DNA from: Geosiphon pyriformis
Taxonomy: Eukaryota > Glomeromycota > Glomeromycetes > Archaeosporales > Geosiphonaceae
NCBI GenBank assembly: GCA_016748015.1
Contig: JAAOMT010000120.1
Span: 25,881 to 67,053, forward strand
Direction of reading: 5' to 3'
DNA length: 41,173 nt
Made by a program: the position numbers and the translations under genes. The notes below the pieces were generated by a model. That model searched no databases, was not told the DNA's origin, and worked only from the letters and a program-made list of their open reading frames with translations. This document shows, piece by piece, positions 21,359 to 31,042 of this stretch (its first letter is position 1; every line of letters starts with the position of its first letter).

Positions 21359-24300
21359 ATGGGTAAATGCGCTAGTAAACTGGTCGAAAATGAAAAATTC
21401 AAAAAATCTTTACCTCCAACGCCACAAGAATTTCCTCCAACACATTCAATACAAATAAATCCAATGAATTCTCCCGCTTTGAATTCCTTTTTACCCCCAA
21501 CTAACTCTCCTATAACTCAGATAAACTCTGGAGGACCTAAATTAGTTGAAAAATTATATAGAGAAGATTTTCGAATAAATCCTCGAGAAACTGAATTAAT
21601 GAATCAGCCATTCTTACCTACACCTCATGATAGAAGTTTGAACAGGTCTATCGTAAACCCGGTGTCAACGTATGGGGGAAAATTTGACCCCAAATGGGAC
21701 GGACCATCTCACATAGAAAAAATTCTAGGTCTAACGCAAGTTGGTGATTTGAGCGTATGGCAAGGTTCTAATTTGTTCATAAAAGAAAATCCTCAAACAA
21801 AAACACGTGTTGTACTTGGAATAGGTATTTTCTTTATGTGCTTGAATTCTTAATTTTCTAATTAGCGCAAAAATTTGAAATTTCAATTAACGTATATTCA
21901 TTCAATAATTTATACCAAATTCTCACTTAGACTTTGGGACGACTGAAAGTAAGATTTTGCTAGAAAAAATTCATGAGTTCATGAAATAAGAACCTTCAAA
22001 TTTATAATCAATTCGTTTTATCAATAGGTGGATTTGCTTTTGCTATGAGACCAACCAAAGGAGAAACAATAAATGTTTCCAATATTGAAACCAATGAAAA
22101 ATGGTAATCTAAAGTCGAAATTAAATTCAGATTAAACAGAGATCCAGTCCTAGTTAAAATCTTTTATCAATTCCTAAAGGCCTGATGTAAATGGAAAATT
22201 CAAAACAAATACAGTACTCGAATATGACCAAAATTTTAATGTCATAAAATGGGGATACCCAGCTCTTTCACAACGTGTTGCCAAAACTAAGGAATCGGTT
22301 TCATCACCCGTCAGAAAACCTGTGGAGTTGTTCAAGCTTTTATTGGGAGACATCCCAGAAGATCAGAAACCGAAACTTCCAAAGGGATTACATTATAAAA
22401 AAGCGATCACTGATTATTTAGCTGAATTTGCAAAGGTAATGACTTTTGAATTTTAATTTTCAATTCATTGATGACACTTTCAAAATGAGTAAAATTATTT
22501 ATTTTTTGATCATTTTTAATGGAAGCTGATAAAAACACGGTTGAATATGAAATGGCCACATCTAAATTTTCATCAAGATGTTCAAATTGTAATGACTGTA
22601 CCAGCCGAATTCGATGATACCGCAAAAGCGATTTTAAGATATTGTGCTTATCAAGCTAGATTGCTTGATATTGAAGAATCGTCAAACTTGATTTTTACAA
22701 CAGAACGTAAATTGTTATTTTAATCTCTTTCTTGAAATCTTGCGTTTTATTTTCCACAAGCCTAATTGATGAAAATGTGATTTGTAGCGGAAGCTGCTGC
22801 CATATATTGTCTGCATTATCTTAGAGAATATCCTTTAAGAGAAAATGGTAGGCTATAGGATGATTTGTTTTTGGATAATTGTCACCTGAAAAAATTCGGA
22901 TCATTATTTCTAAGCGATTTTTTACAAAATTTTAGAGCCATTTATGGTCGTTGACTGTGGTGGTGGTACGGTTGATTTAACTATTCGAAACCTGTTATCA
23001 CAACGCAAGATTGGTGAAATAACAATGAGAACAGGAGGTTTATGTGGCAGCTCTTATGTCGACAGGTCAATAAATATGTCGTGGATTGCTTCATAAAGTT
23101 TCGAAAGTTGAATACCTATACTTTTTTTTATCGATAGGGAATTTCTCAAATACTTATCAAAAATATTGGGAATGGCAGCGGTCCAAAACTTAATAGAAAA
23201 ACACTATGGTCAATTACAATATTTGATTCAAGAATTTTTTGTACGTCGCGTGAAAATTCCATTTAACGGTAACGCGACAGAATTCGAACCAGCTACTTTG
23301 GATCTTGAGGATTACTGTCCGGCCGTAATCCAATATGTGACGCCATATATAGCTGATAAAATGAAAACAGCAGAGTGGCAAATCGATTTAAATTTTCCTG
23401 AAGTAAAAAAAATGTTTGATCTGGTGGTGAAGGAAATTCTAGCGTTGATTGATGCACAAATCAAGGCGTCACCAAGTTCTTGTCAAGCCATATTTCTTGT
23501 CGGAGGGTTTGGAGAATCTCCTTATGTTTTAAAACGTGTTCGAGAAGCCTTTGGCTCTATTATTCCCCTTATTTGTGTTGGTCACCAACCGACTACGGCA
23601 ATTGTTCGTGGGGCTGTATTGGTAAAGCAATAATTCTTTTTTCTAAAATCTCCTAATATTTTGAGATTTTATCCATATTATTTAACTAACGAGATTATTT
23701 TTTGCAGTACGGTAGGTCTCATAATGGTTATTCAATGCACACAATTATTCAATATATAAGATCCAGGTAATAAATCTCCACATTTTTCACGTTCTACCTC
23801 TTTATTTTTGACTGCAGGAATAAACACTCATACAATCCAATCCCGAGTAATAAAATGGACTTATGGCATCAAATGTGTTACAAAATGGGATAATGATCGA
23901 AAATTTCCAATCTCTCGAAAAGATCCAGACGGTTATGTTCGATATTTTAGCAAATTAATTACTTGTGGTACTGAAGTTTCAGTGGATGATTCGGTAAGCC
24001 GGACTTACTGGACCTCCGACCCAACCAGCACTATGGCTCAATTCCCACTTTACATTAGTTCACTATCCAATCCGAAATTTTGTGATGGATTGAAGTTTGT
24101 TGGACAGTTGAAAATTGGTATTTTGAATATGTCCAATTTTTTCTCGTTACTTTTTATTGGAAAATTCAAAGTATTGAGACTTTAATTATTCGTATCGATT
24201 CATATTTTTATCAATAGTTCTTGGAACAAACCCAACGAAACGTAAGCGAGCCATTGAATTCTCATTATCTTTTGGAAAAATGGAAATTCAAGCAGTCGCT

Positions 24301-24369
24301 CGAATCGTCGAAACTAGAGAATCATGTGTTACTACCTTCCAATATGACATGGAAGACATGATAATATAA
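21359..24369 (+). CDS. HSPA12-like Hsp70 ATPase with N-terminal acylation motif, gene B (11 exons, 708 residues)
   Basis: Exons: 21359-21824, 21931-21948, 22028-22103, 22180-22435, 22526-22706, 22788-22847, 22936-23065, 23138-23621, 23708-23711, 23818-24117, 24218-24369; 709 codons with stop. It is a tandem paralog of gene A with the same intron positions and phases; exons 2, 3, 5, 6, 7, 8 and 9 are equal in length to those of A. Motifs: DFGTTESGF (156-164), MTVPAEF in exon 5, VDCGGGTVDL (358-367), LVGGFGES (516-523). The start MGKCASKLVE again fits M-G-x-C-x-S-K, so Gly2 myristoylation and Cys4 palmitoylation are predicted. The ~150-residue leader is P/N/S-rich and barely alignable to A except at the very start, while the ATPase core is well conserved. 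All introns are GT-AG, unlike A's GC-AG intron 7. The C-terminus (about 150 residues after WTYGI) is of the HSPA12 type, without EEVD. Confidence 0.92.
21931..21948 (+). other. 18-nt microexon carrying the phosphate 1 loop (gene B)
   Basis: The exon lies between CACTTAG and GTAAGA and encodes D156-E161 (DFGTTE). Length, phase and position equal those of the gene A microexon at 18101-18118. Confidence 0.88.
23708..23711 (+). other. 4-nt microexon TACG (gene B)
   Basis: It lies between TTTTTTGCAG and GTAGGT and restores the frame between RGAVL (ending 23621) and GINTHT (from 23818), giving YGINT. Direct joining of exon 8 to exon 10 would read GAA TAA and stop. Confidence 0.87.
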
Positions 24370-24978
24370 ATCATTAATTAACGCCATATATACATCTAAC
24401 TTAAATTTAACCACTTTTTTTGTACAAAAGTTGATATAGAAGTAAAGAATCTTCATAATTTATAAAATATTTATATCATATTAAAATAATTTTTCGAAGG
24501 AAAGAATAATTTTATTTTCTCATTGGAACAGCCCAGTTTCTGAATTACCCGGAGGAGAAATCAAAGTGGAAAAGATTAAATTTCAATCTTTCTTTTTTTT
24601 TTTTGAAAATATGCTGCACATCTTATCATAATGATAAAAATAGGTCAAGATTAAATATATTGAAAACCGAAATAATTCTACTTAATCTTTTACCCTCAAT
24701 GTGTGAAGCTAAAACTTTAGTCTCCCCCCCCCCTCACACCCCCCCCCCCAAACCATTGAACCAATGTTTTGCAAAAAAATTAATTTCAAATCGTTTAATA
24801 ATTATTTTGACTTTAGAAAAATTTGTCCTCAAAAATGTTTCCAAATGTAGCCCTTGAGTTTAATGGTTTTTAATGAAAAATCTATGTCGTCCTTTGATTG
24901 ATTTTTTAGTAACGAAAAAACGAATAAAATAAATTCATCATGAATATTGATTCAGTTTTTTGAATATCTCAAGAATAC
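24370..24978. other. Intergenic with two C-runs, no gene seen
   Basis: Runs of C10 (24724-24733) and C11 (24739-24749) stand out in this AT-rich DNA. An 84-codon frame at 24603-24857 spans them but is low complexity and not a credible gene. Confidence 0.55.
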
Positions 24979-25912
24979 ACAGTCGCCTCGGGAAAGTAAC
25001 GCCCGATTTACGTGTCTAGCCAGATCAGTAAATAAAAATCTAAGAATTTTCCCCAATTTCTTATTTATTATTTTCTTCAATGTTTAAAACATAGGCTGTA
25101 CAAAATTTTATTTTACGACAAACATATTACCTCTTAATAAAATTATGAGTGCTGAGAAAGTTGTGAAGAAAATAAAGTGAGACTTCACAACCAATACGAC
25201 GATTCCTAACTAAATACAAAAGAACCAAGAAAATTATACTAAATACTCTAAAAAACAAAGAAAATATCATCAAAAATATATAAATTTTTTGATGACATGT
25301 TATTTTTTCCAGATGAAACGAGAATAAAAATCAGAAAATAATTATGACAAATAAATATATAATGTTTAACCCCCCCCCCTCCCAAAACTTTCAAGATTGG
25401 TCTGAGCTTGGTAATGGTTTGGGAATATTTCGTAAAAAAAAAATAAAGGGTCTGTTAGGTATTTTTTGACAAATACAAAGAAAAAATCCAAAAAATATTT
25501 ATTTAAAGGTTTTTGAAAAAATCTTTTACCATTTTACAAAACCGCGCGTTCATTTTTCAGAGAAAATTTGGTGTTTCAATAAGATAATGCCCCATTTATA
25601 TTGCAAAGTGACCAGCACACCTTAATCTCATAGAAAATATCTGAAAACAATGATGAATAATAACTAAAAAGTGAAAATTCTCTAAAGACTATAAGAGAAC
25701 TTAAGGTTCCTCTAAGAGAGAAGTATTCTAATTTTAATATTTCAATTCTTTGTAAAGTTAGAAACTCAATATCGCAGAGAATTAATGGGGTTTTGGATGT
25801 GAACAGACCCGAAAAAAATATAACATATTCTATTAAAAAAAAAGGAATAAATCATGTATACATGTATATTTATTTGACAAAAAATTCAGAAAATTACTTT
25901 CCAAGGTGACTG
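24979..25912 (+). mobile_element. Decayed Tc1/mariner-like element with matching terminal repeats
   Basis: The left end CAGTCGCCTCGGGAAAGTAA and the complement of the right end CAGTCACCTTGGAAAGTAA form inverted terminal repeats, with TA dinucleotides outside (24976-24977, 25913-25914). Between them, on the plus strand, are remains of a DDE transposase: FQ*DNAP (second Asp motif, near 25580) and LNLIENI*K (canonical ENLW-type motif with Trp changed to stop, near 25625). The element is about 930 bp, shorter than a full Tc1, so it is also internally deleted. A C10 run lies at 25370-25379. Confidence 0.78.
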
Positions 25913-25914
25913 TA

Positions 25915-26185
25915 CATGTATATGAAAAATAAAATAAAATAAAATTATTTATGTTTGTTTAAAATCAACTTTAAAAATATTACAAATTTTACTGTAACTT
26001 TTTTATAACTATTTCTACAAAAAGGTTTTTCATCCTTTTTTTTTTTTTGAGATAATGGAACAAGAGATTTTAAAAATTTATTGAAGATCACATGTTTTTG
26101 TAAAATGACTTGGATTCACCATCTCATATAATACATGTATCAACAAAATAGCTTTAGCAAAAATAGAGCTATCTTGGAAATAGAG
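25915..26185. other. AT-rich spacer, no gene seen
   Basis: Short stretch between the Tc1 relic and the hAT relic without a recognisable feature. Confidence 0.5.
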
Positions 26186-27180
26186 TTCTAATGTTCGGTT
26201 CTGTTCGGTCCAAATTCAATCGAACCATTGAATCGAACCGAACTCGAACAGAGATTTTGGCTAAATTTTGAACTTGAACCGAACTTAAAATCACTGAACC
26301 TGAACCGAACTCGAACCCAAACAACAAGTTCGGTTCAAAGTTCATGGGCATGTTCAGGTTCGACTATTAAAAATTATGATATGTTATTAACTAATTTTCC
26401 TTTCAATGGTCCCTGCATCCATGATCGAAGAAACTGTGCTGCTCTTATAGTTTTAGGCACTAAGCGAGACCTCATATTTTCACCCGCAGAAAAGACACGT
26501 TCAGAAGCAACAGATGATTCTTGGATTGCCAAGTAATTACAAGCCATACGTCCAAGACGAGGAAATTGTGTCTGATATGCCTAAATATCGAATTTTAATA
26601 AAAATGATAATTTAAATAGATATTTTTTGCAATATACCTTCTACCATGCCATTACATCCATTTCCCTATTGGCCATCTTTTCAAAGATATAACGATTAAT
26701 TTCGTTAAGTTCTTCTTCCTCATCATCATTAAAGTCTGCCTCCAATATGGACCATGTAACTGATGCTATAGTATCATTAAAATTGCAATTCGACGAAAAA
26801 CTGTCATTTAATGTGGGTATAATGGTCAGCATGTACTCTGTTTCAAATAGAGTACACATTCTAAAGGTTTATTTATCGTGTGAGAGTTGGAAAATGAAAC
26901 TATTTTAATAAATAAATAACTTACAATTCTTTCGTTTTATTAAACGAAGTAATGATTGATAAACAAATAATACAAAATATATCTTTTTTTTAATCCCATC
27001 AAACTCGAACAAGTTCGTAAACTTCGAACCAGACTTGAACTGAACTCAGACTTGCCAAAAAAGTTCAACTTCAAACTCGAACCCAACCTACTTTGAAAAT
27101 TTGGTTCGGTTCAAGTTCAGTTCATAATTCGAACTGAACTTGAACAGTATTCAAAGTTCGGTTCGGTTCGGTTCATAGGA
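26186..27180 (-). mobile_element. Internally deleted hAT element with GTTCGGTTC subterminal arrays
   Basis: Both ends carry clusters of GTTCGGTTC and its complement GAACCGAAC (26190-26360 and about 27005-27180), a type of subterminal repetition common in hAT elements. Between them on the minus strand sits only the C-terminal part of a hAT transposase. The clusters contain both orientations, so exact terminal repeats and an 8-bp target duplication could not be fixed by eye. The N-terminal zinc finger and the catalytic core are absent, so the copy cannot be autonomous. Confidence 0.75.
26374..26862 (-). pseudogene. hAT transposase C-terminal (dimerisation) remnant
   Basis: Exon 26862-26638 reads into EMDVMAW*K and, after a GT-AG intron (26637-26581), exon 26580-26374 reads AYQTQFPRLGRMACNYLAIQ, then SSVASERVFSAG, and ends with a stop at 26374. 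This is the hAT C-terminal dimerisation motif (W-W-x, FPxLxxxAxxxLxIxxxSxxSERVFS). The Trp-Trp pair is broken by TAG at 26641-26643, one G-to-A change from TGG. An acceptor-like TTTAG precedes the first exon, so a further exon existed upstream. Frames on the opposite strand here (about 26228-26536) are antisense shadows. Confidence 0.85.
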
Positions 27181-28844
27181 TCTTTACTTGGAAAAACGGA
27201 TTGTTTCATTAACAATCATCAATTCGATAGATGTCTTGGTTAATTCCCAAGAATTTGGTGATTAAAATTCAATTTAACTCTCTCTCTCACAGGCACAAAA
27301 TGTTAGAAATCTCAATAATCAGTACATGATTCATGTGAAAAAAACTCACGGTAAAATAATATTTTAACACCTGATCAAAACTGAATTAAACTTCAACTTC
27401 AGATTATTAATTTTTTGCCAATATAATTCTATTAAAATTTTGTTTCATGTTTTCTGAAATTCTCCAACAATTTTCACGTAACCAAATTTGTGTATTAATT
27501 CTAGATCAATATTTTTTCTAGCCATTTTTCGTAAGTTGGTTCAATTCCAGCAAAATATATTACAAGTTCAATATAGTTTGTAAAATTTATATTTATTTGT
27601 GCATTTGCTATAAAATTTGAAGGGAAGAAAATTATTATAAAGAGATAGACATTCTTTTTAATAATTTTTGACGAGAACTCCGAAATTTCTTGATATCTTT
27701 TTGGTTTAACATACCAAATAAACCAGGTACCATTTCGTTTCAATCTTTACATAAACAATAAGCCTTACTACCAAAATATGCGGCATTTTTTAAGTTTTCC
27801 AAAATAACTCCTAATTCATCAGTGAATAATTTTTTGACACCATTATCTTATGTTTGTCTCTTTTTGATTGACAATTGTGGAGTTGTATAATTTCTCAATA
27901 AATTAATAATTATTTTGGCCCCATTTGTCTGTACATGTTCTTTGAAAATAATTTGTTGATGCTAATTCTTTTTTCCAAAATCTAAAATAATCTTTTACGA
28001 AAAGGCCATGAAAAAAAGTAGTCACAAAAAATAATTTTAGTAAAAGAAAATTTCTAGCGATTGAAAATCGGTTAAAGAGTTTTTTTGATTGAGGTAAAGA
28101 AGACATTTTTTAAAGATACTGAAAAAAGTTCACATGAGCTGTTACATGCTTCTTTTTCTTTTTGAGGGTTTTATGATAAGCCACCCAAAAAATGAAAATC
28201 GATTTTTTTTTTATTCTATACCCAAAGTGATAAAGACAATTCAAGATAATTTAATTTAAGATTTCTCATTAGGTCAATTTGGTACAAAGGGAAACTTTAT
28301 AATTTTAAAATATATCATTCCCACACACAAATATCATCTTGAGATAAATTCATAATCAACCCCCGTCCATTTTATTAGGAAAAATTTATTCTAGTATTAA
28401 TAAGAGTGTTTGGTATCTAAATTATAAAATGAACATGGAACCGAGCAATTAAAAATATTGCAAATATGATCAAACATAAAGCTGAAGAGTTTGAATCAAT
28501 TGACTCTATTCAAATTATGAAGTTAATTGGACATTGGGTTGGTTGTGGCAATGAAAACTGAACAATTAATGTTGTCAGAGTTTTATATTAAATTCTCAAA
28601 AATAAAAACTCTTTAACTTTTCATTTAAAGCTTATGCATTATTAGCAGCAATAGGATTTAGTGAGGTGTTTCAAAAAGCCTTGGGAAATTTTATTATCAC
28701 TTTTGCTTGGTGACTACAAATTTGCCAAATTATTTAAATCAGATGTCCCTAAGAAAATTTGAACATTTCGAGCATCGATGTCTTTTTTGGTGAATAATCG
28801 AATATTCTAAAAACTTTATACTCCTCGACAGAAAAAATAGCTTT
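27181..28844. other. No confident gene; scattered coherent but broken readings
   Basis: On the minus strand, readings near 27770-27840 (TDELGVILENLKNAAYFGSK) and 27501-27743 (ending YEKWLEKILI) look protein-like but are split by stops and cannot be joined with confidence. On the plus strand, 28440-28560 reads IKHKAEEFESIDSIQIMKLI for about 40 codons. These may be relics of mobile or host genes, and I do not name them. Confidence 0.4.
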
Positions 28845-29130
28845 TCAATTTTCTGATACAGGTATTATAACATGCTCATAGCCTTGCCTCTTTCCATAAA
28901 AGCCGTCACTTTGATAGAGTAAAAAATGAGGACCAAAATCAGCTGTTTCTGGTTCCCAAAATGTGACATATACCAAATATGTTATGTTTGTACCGAGATA
29001 AAATCCCATGATATATCCTAATCCAAAGTCTCCATCAATTGTGACAAAAGGTGAAAAAGCGATAAAATTCTCTTTTGTTTTAAGTTTTTTAGGACCATAT
29101 ATTGGGTTGATGATTTTATTGGAATAGGTT
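28845..29130 (-). pseudogene. Last exon of an unknown gene, cut off by a repeat
   Basis: About 94 codons are open on the minus strand, from an acceptor-like AAAATTTAG at 29131 to TGA at 28845-28847. The peptide has an ordinary, non-repetitive composition with many aromatics and acidic residues (for example FSPFVTIDGDFGLGYIMGFY, TFWEPETADFGPHFLLYQ) and ends VIIPVSEN. No start codon lies in it. Just upstream (29174) begins copy 1 of the dispersed repeat, and no matching 5' exon was seen beyond that repeat. I recognise no family. It is probably a host gene broken by the repeat insertion; a live gene with a distant 5' exon is less likely. Confidence 0.5.
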
Positions 29131-29528
29131 CTAAATTTTTAAGTTTATTTTATTGAAATTCATATTCAAATATAAAAATTGTGAAACGAGTAATTGAGGA
29201 TGAGCTATAATAATTAAGTTAAATTTTTTTTTCTGAATTAAAAATTTTAAATATTACTGAAAGTGAATGATCTAAAAAGTCATTTCAAATAGACACAAAA
29301 TATAAACACGCTCAAAGCTATGTTATTTTCTAAAATATATTAGAAAGATTATTCATTTTTGACATTCCTTCTTTCTGTTTTAAGTTTTAATTAGAAGCAA
29401 GATTTTATTGGTCCTAACCAGTAATACTCAAAGTTTCAGGTTATAGGGAAGGTTTTTGACATAAAAATTAGTTAAGGCAAATTGTCTTAGGAAGGAAAGC
29501 GCGGCACTCATATATTCGATTAAACCCT

Positions 29529-29556
29529 CCCACCCAGGGTTCAAACCCTGTGTGGG
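29529..29556 (+). promoter_or_regulatory. Hairpin with a pol III B-box-like core
   Basis: CCCACCCAGGG-TTCAAA-CCCTGTGTGGG forms an 11-bp stem with one mismatch. GGTTCAAACCC resembles the tRNA B box (GGTTCGANTCC) and could mark a tRNA-derived SINE. A convincing A box was not found upstream, and the arm does not fold as a normal T arm, so pol III use is uncertain. The same hairpin occurs in the other two copies (about 32185 and 35785). Confidence 0.35.
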
Positions 29557-29614
29557 ACAAATCAAATATAGATTATCTGTCCGGGAAGACATAAAACTAT
29601 CCGTCGATGGAAGA

Positions 29615-29800
29615 TGACGCTAATTAACCAATCCGATAAGATGTAAATCTACCCATCTGATATGATGTAAATCTTCCATCCGAAATGATGTAAAACTATG
29701 TTTTTTTTTCATCCAGTATGACGTAACCCTTCCGGAACGTTGTGAAAACTATCCGGCGACATTAAATAAACCCATCCGAAATGATGTAAATCTATCTGTC
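29615..29800 (+). repeat. Minisatellite inside the dispersed repeat
   Basis: Five to six imperfect units of about 26 bp around CATCCGAAATGATGTAAATC. Equivalent arrays lie at about 31930-32115 (minus) and 35875-36055 (plus). An apparent 60-codon frame at 31935-32117 is produced by this array and is not a gene. Confidence 0.8.
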
Positions 29801-29998
29801 AAAGAAAAATGACATTAATCACCATTCGCAATGACGATATATAATTCCGAGCCCCAAAAGGATTTTTTTATGGCCTAGTGAAAATAATATGTTTCGCAAA
29901 CAAACTAGCTAAAGAACAAAAAAAGATAAAGAGGGTATTTAACTCAAATCTACGGCTTTGACAAAATTATTTAGCCAAATTAGCAAAATATAGCTTTT

Positions 29999-30704
29999 TT
30001 ACTCTTTTTGAATTCGAAATTTTATTAACTTTAAATTTATTGTCATTTTTGAATTAAATAAGTGGAGGTGACTTTTTTGTTTGCTTAAGTAAGTTTGAAT
30101 TATAATATAGTTTCAATTAAAAAACATGAAAAATATTATAGATTCTAAAATATATCAGCAATCTTAACTTGTAAGTCACAAATTTAATCTAACAAGTTAT
30201 TTTAAATGAATTAAATTTCTTATTACAAAGTTAACTTGTTTTAATGTTGTATTATAAAAGCCAAACTTTATTACTTATTGCCATTTATTTGTTTTTCTTT
30301 TTATTTATTGATATTATTTTTAGGTTTACAGATTAACTTTTTTTAAATCTCTTAAATCTTAGCAATATATTTTTTAATAATAAAATTTACTAATTTTCTA
30401 ACCATAAAAGTATTGAATCAAGAATATTATCTATCATTTTAATTGAAATTTAAAAGATACTATTGTATGCAAATTCTGTTAATAATACTAGATTGAACCA
30501 ATTATTTTGTTGATAATTCATAAAACATTATAAGTACTATACTAAAATATAAATAATATTTTTATATAACTATTGGTTTAAGAGTAATATATTAAAGATT
30601 ACGAAGTTTTTATACCAAAAAGCTCAAAAAATACTTTTAAAATCAAAACACAAATTAAAAATTAATCTTTAAACCAAAAGCAAATATTACATAATTTTAT
30701 GTAT
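29999..30704. other. AT-rich, no gene seen
   Basis: AT-rich DNA with stops in all frames; it merges into the AT-rich inverted repeat that begins near 30705. Confidence 0.5.
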
Positions 30705-31042
30705 ATTTTAATAAATTTTTTTTACTGTAACTACAAATAATATTTTAATAATTTTCTTGGCAAAATTATTAATACTTATAGCTTATTTAATTGCTTTTAA
30801 AAGTTTTAAATCAATACAAAAGGAAAAAAAGGAGCAATTTTCTATTTTTTAGCTTTGAATAACATAGTTTTTTGTTAAACATAAATTTCATTACTTTTTT
30901 TCAAATAATGTAAAAAAGTATTTATTTTGTTCTGAAATAATAAGAAATTTTGAAATTAAAATCTGCCAAAAAAATTGACCACTAGACTTGTTTTTAATCT
31001 AGTGTTTGTATTATTATAAAATATTAAAGATTTTTGTATTAC
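30705..31042 (+). repeat. AT-rich inverted repeat, left copy
   Basis: About 340 bp matching the reverse complement of 40850-41173 at high identity, including CTAGACTTGTTTTTAATCTAG and the block around TTTTTTGTTAAACATAAATT. The match stops at about 31047, where a Tigger-like end begins, so the Tigger insertion seems to interrupt this repeat. Confidence 0.88.

Larger units (their letters stand above)
29174..29998 (+). repeat. Dispersed ~830-bp repeat, copy 1
   Basis: It begins AAAAATTGTGAAACGAG and ends AATATAGCTTTTTT. Copies 2 (31737-32635, opposite strand) and 3 (35431-36262, same strand) match it closely. Inside are a GGGTTCAAACCC-centred hairpin (29529-29556) and a run of ~26-bp ATCCGAAATGATGTAAATCT-like units (29615-29800). 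No reading frame runs through it and no terminal inverted repeat was found. The matches of copies 2 and 3 to each other continue past these ends, those of copy 1 do not, so these ends probably mark the mobile unit. Confidence 0.85.

Noticed and set aside
24603-24857. 84-codon plus frame across C-runs
   Set aside because: Low complexity, no homology recognised, and in intergenic debris.
26228-26536. 102-codon plus frame
   Set aside because: It is antisense to the hAT dimerisation exon and the GTTCGGTTC array.
26186-27180. Simple terminal inverted repeats GTTCGG...CCGAAC for the hAT element
   Set aside because: Both ends contain both orientations of the motif, so the exact TIR could not be defined. 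Described as subterminal arrays instead.
27903-28106. 67-codon minus frame MSSLPQSKK...
   Set aside because: No domain, high F/L/K content, and no continuation across splice sites.
28800-28850. Another Tc1 end (TATACTCCTCGACAG)
   Set aside because: It resembles the right end of the 39347 element over about 10 bp only, and the continuing sequence does not match.
29500-29570. A true tRNA gene
   Set aside because: Only a B-box-like hairpin is present; there is no acceptor stem, anticodon arm or A box that fits.
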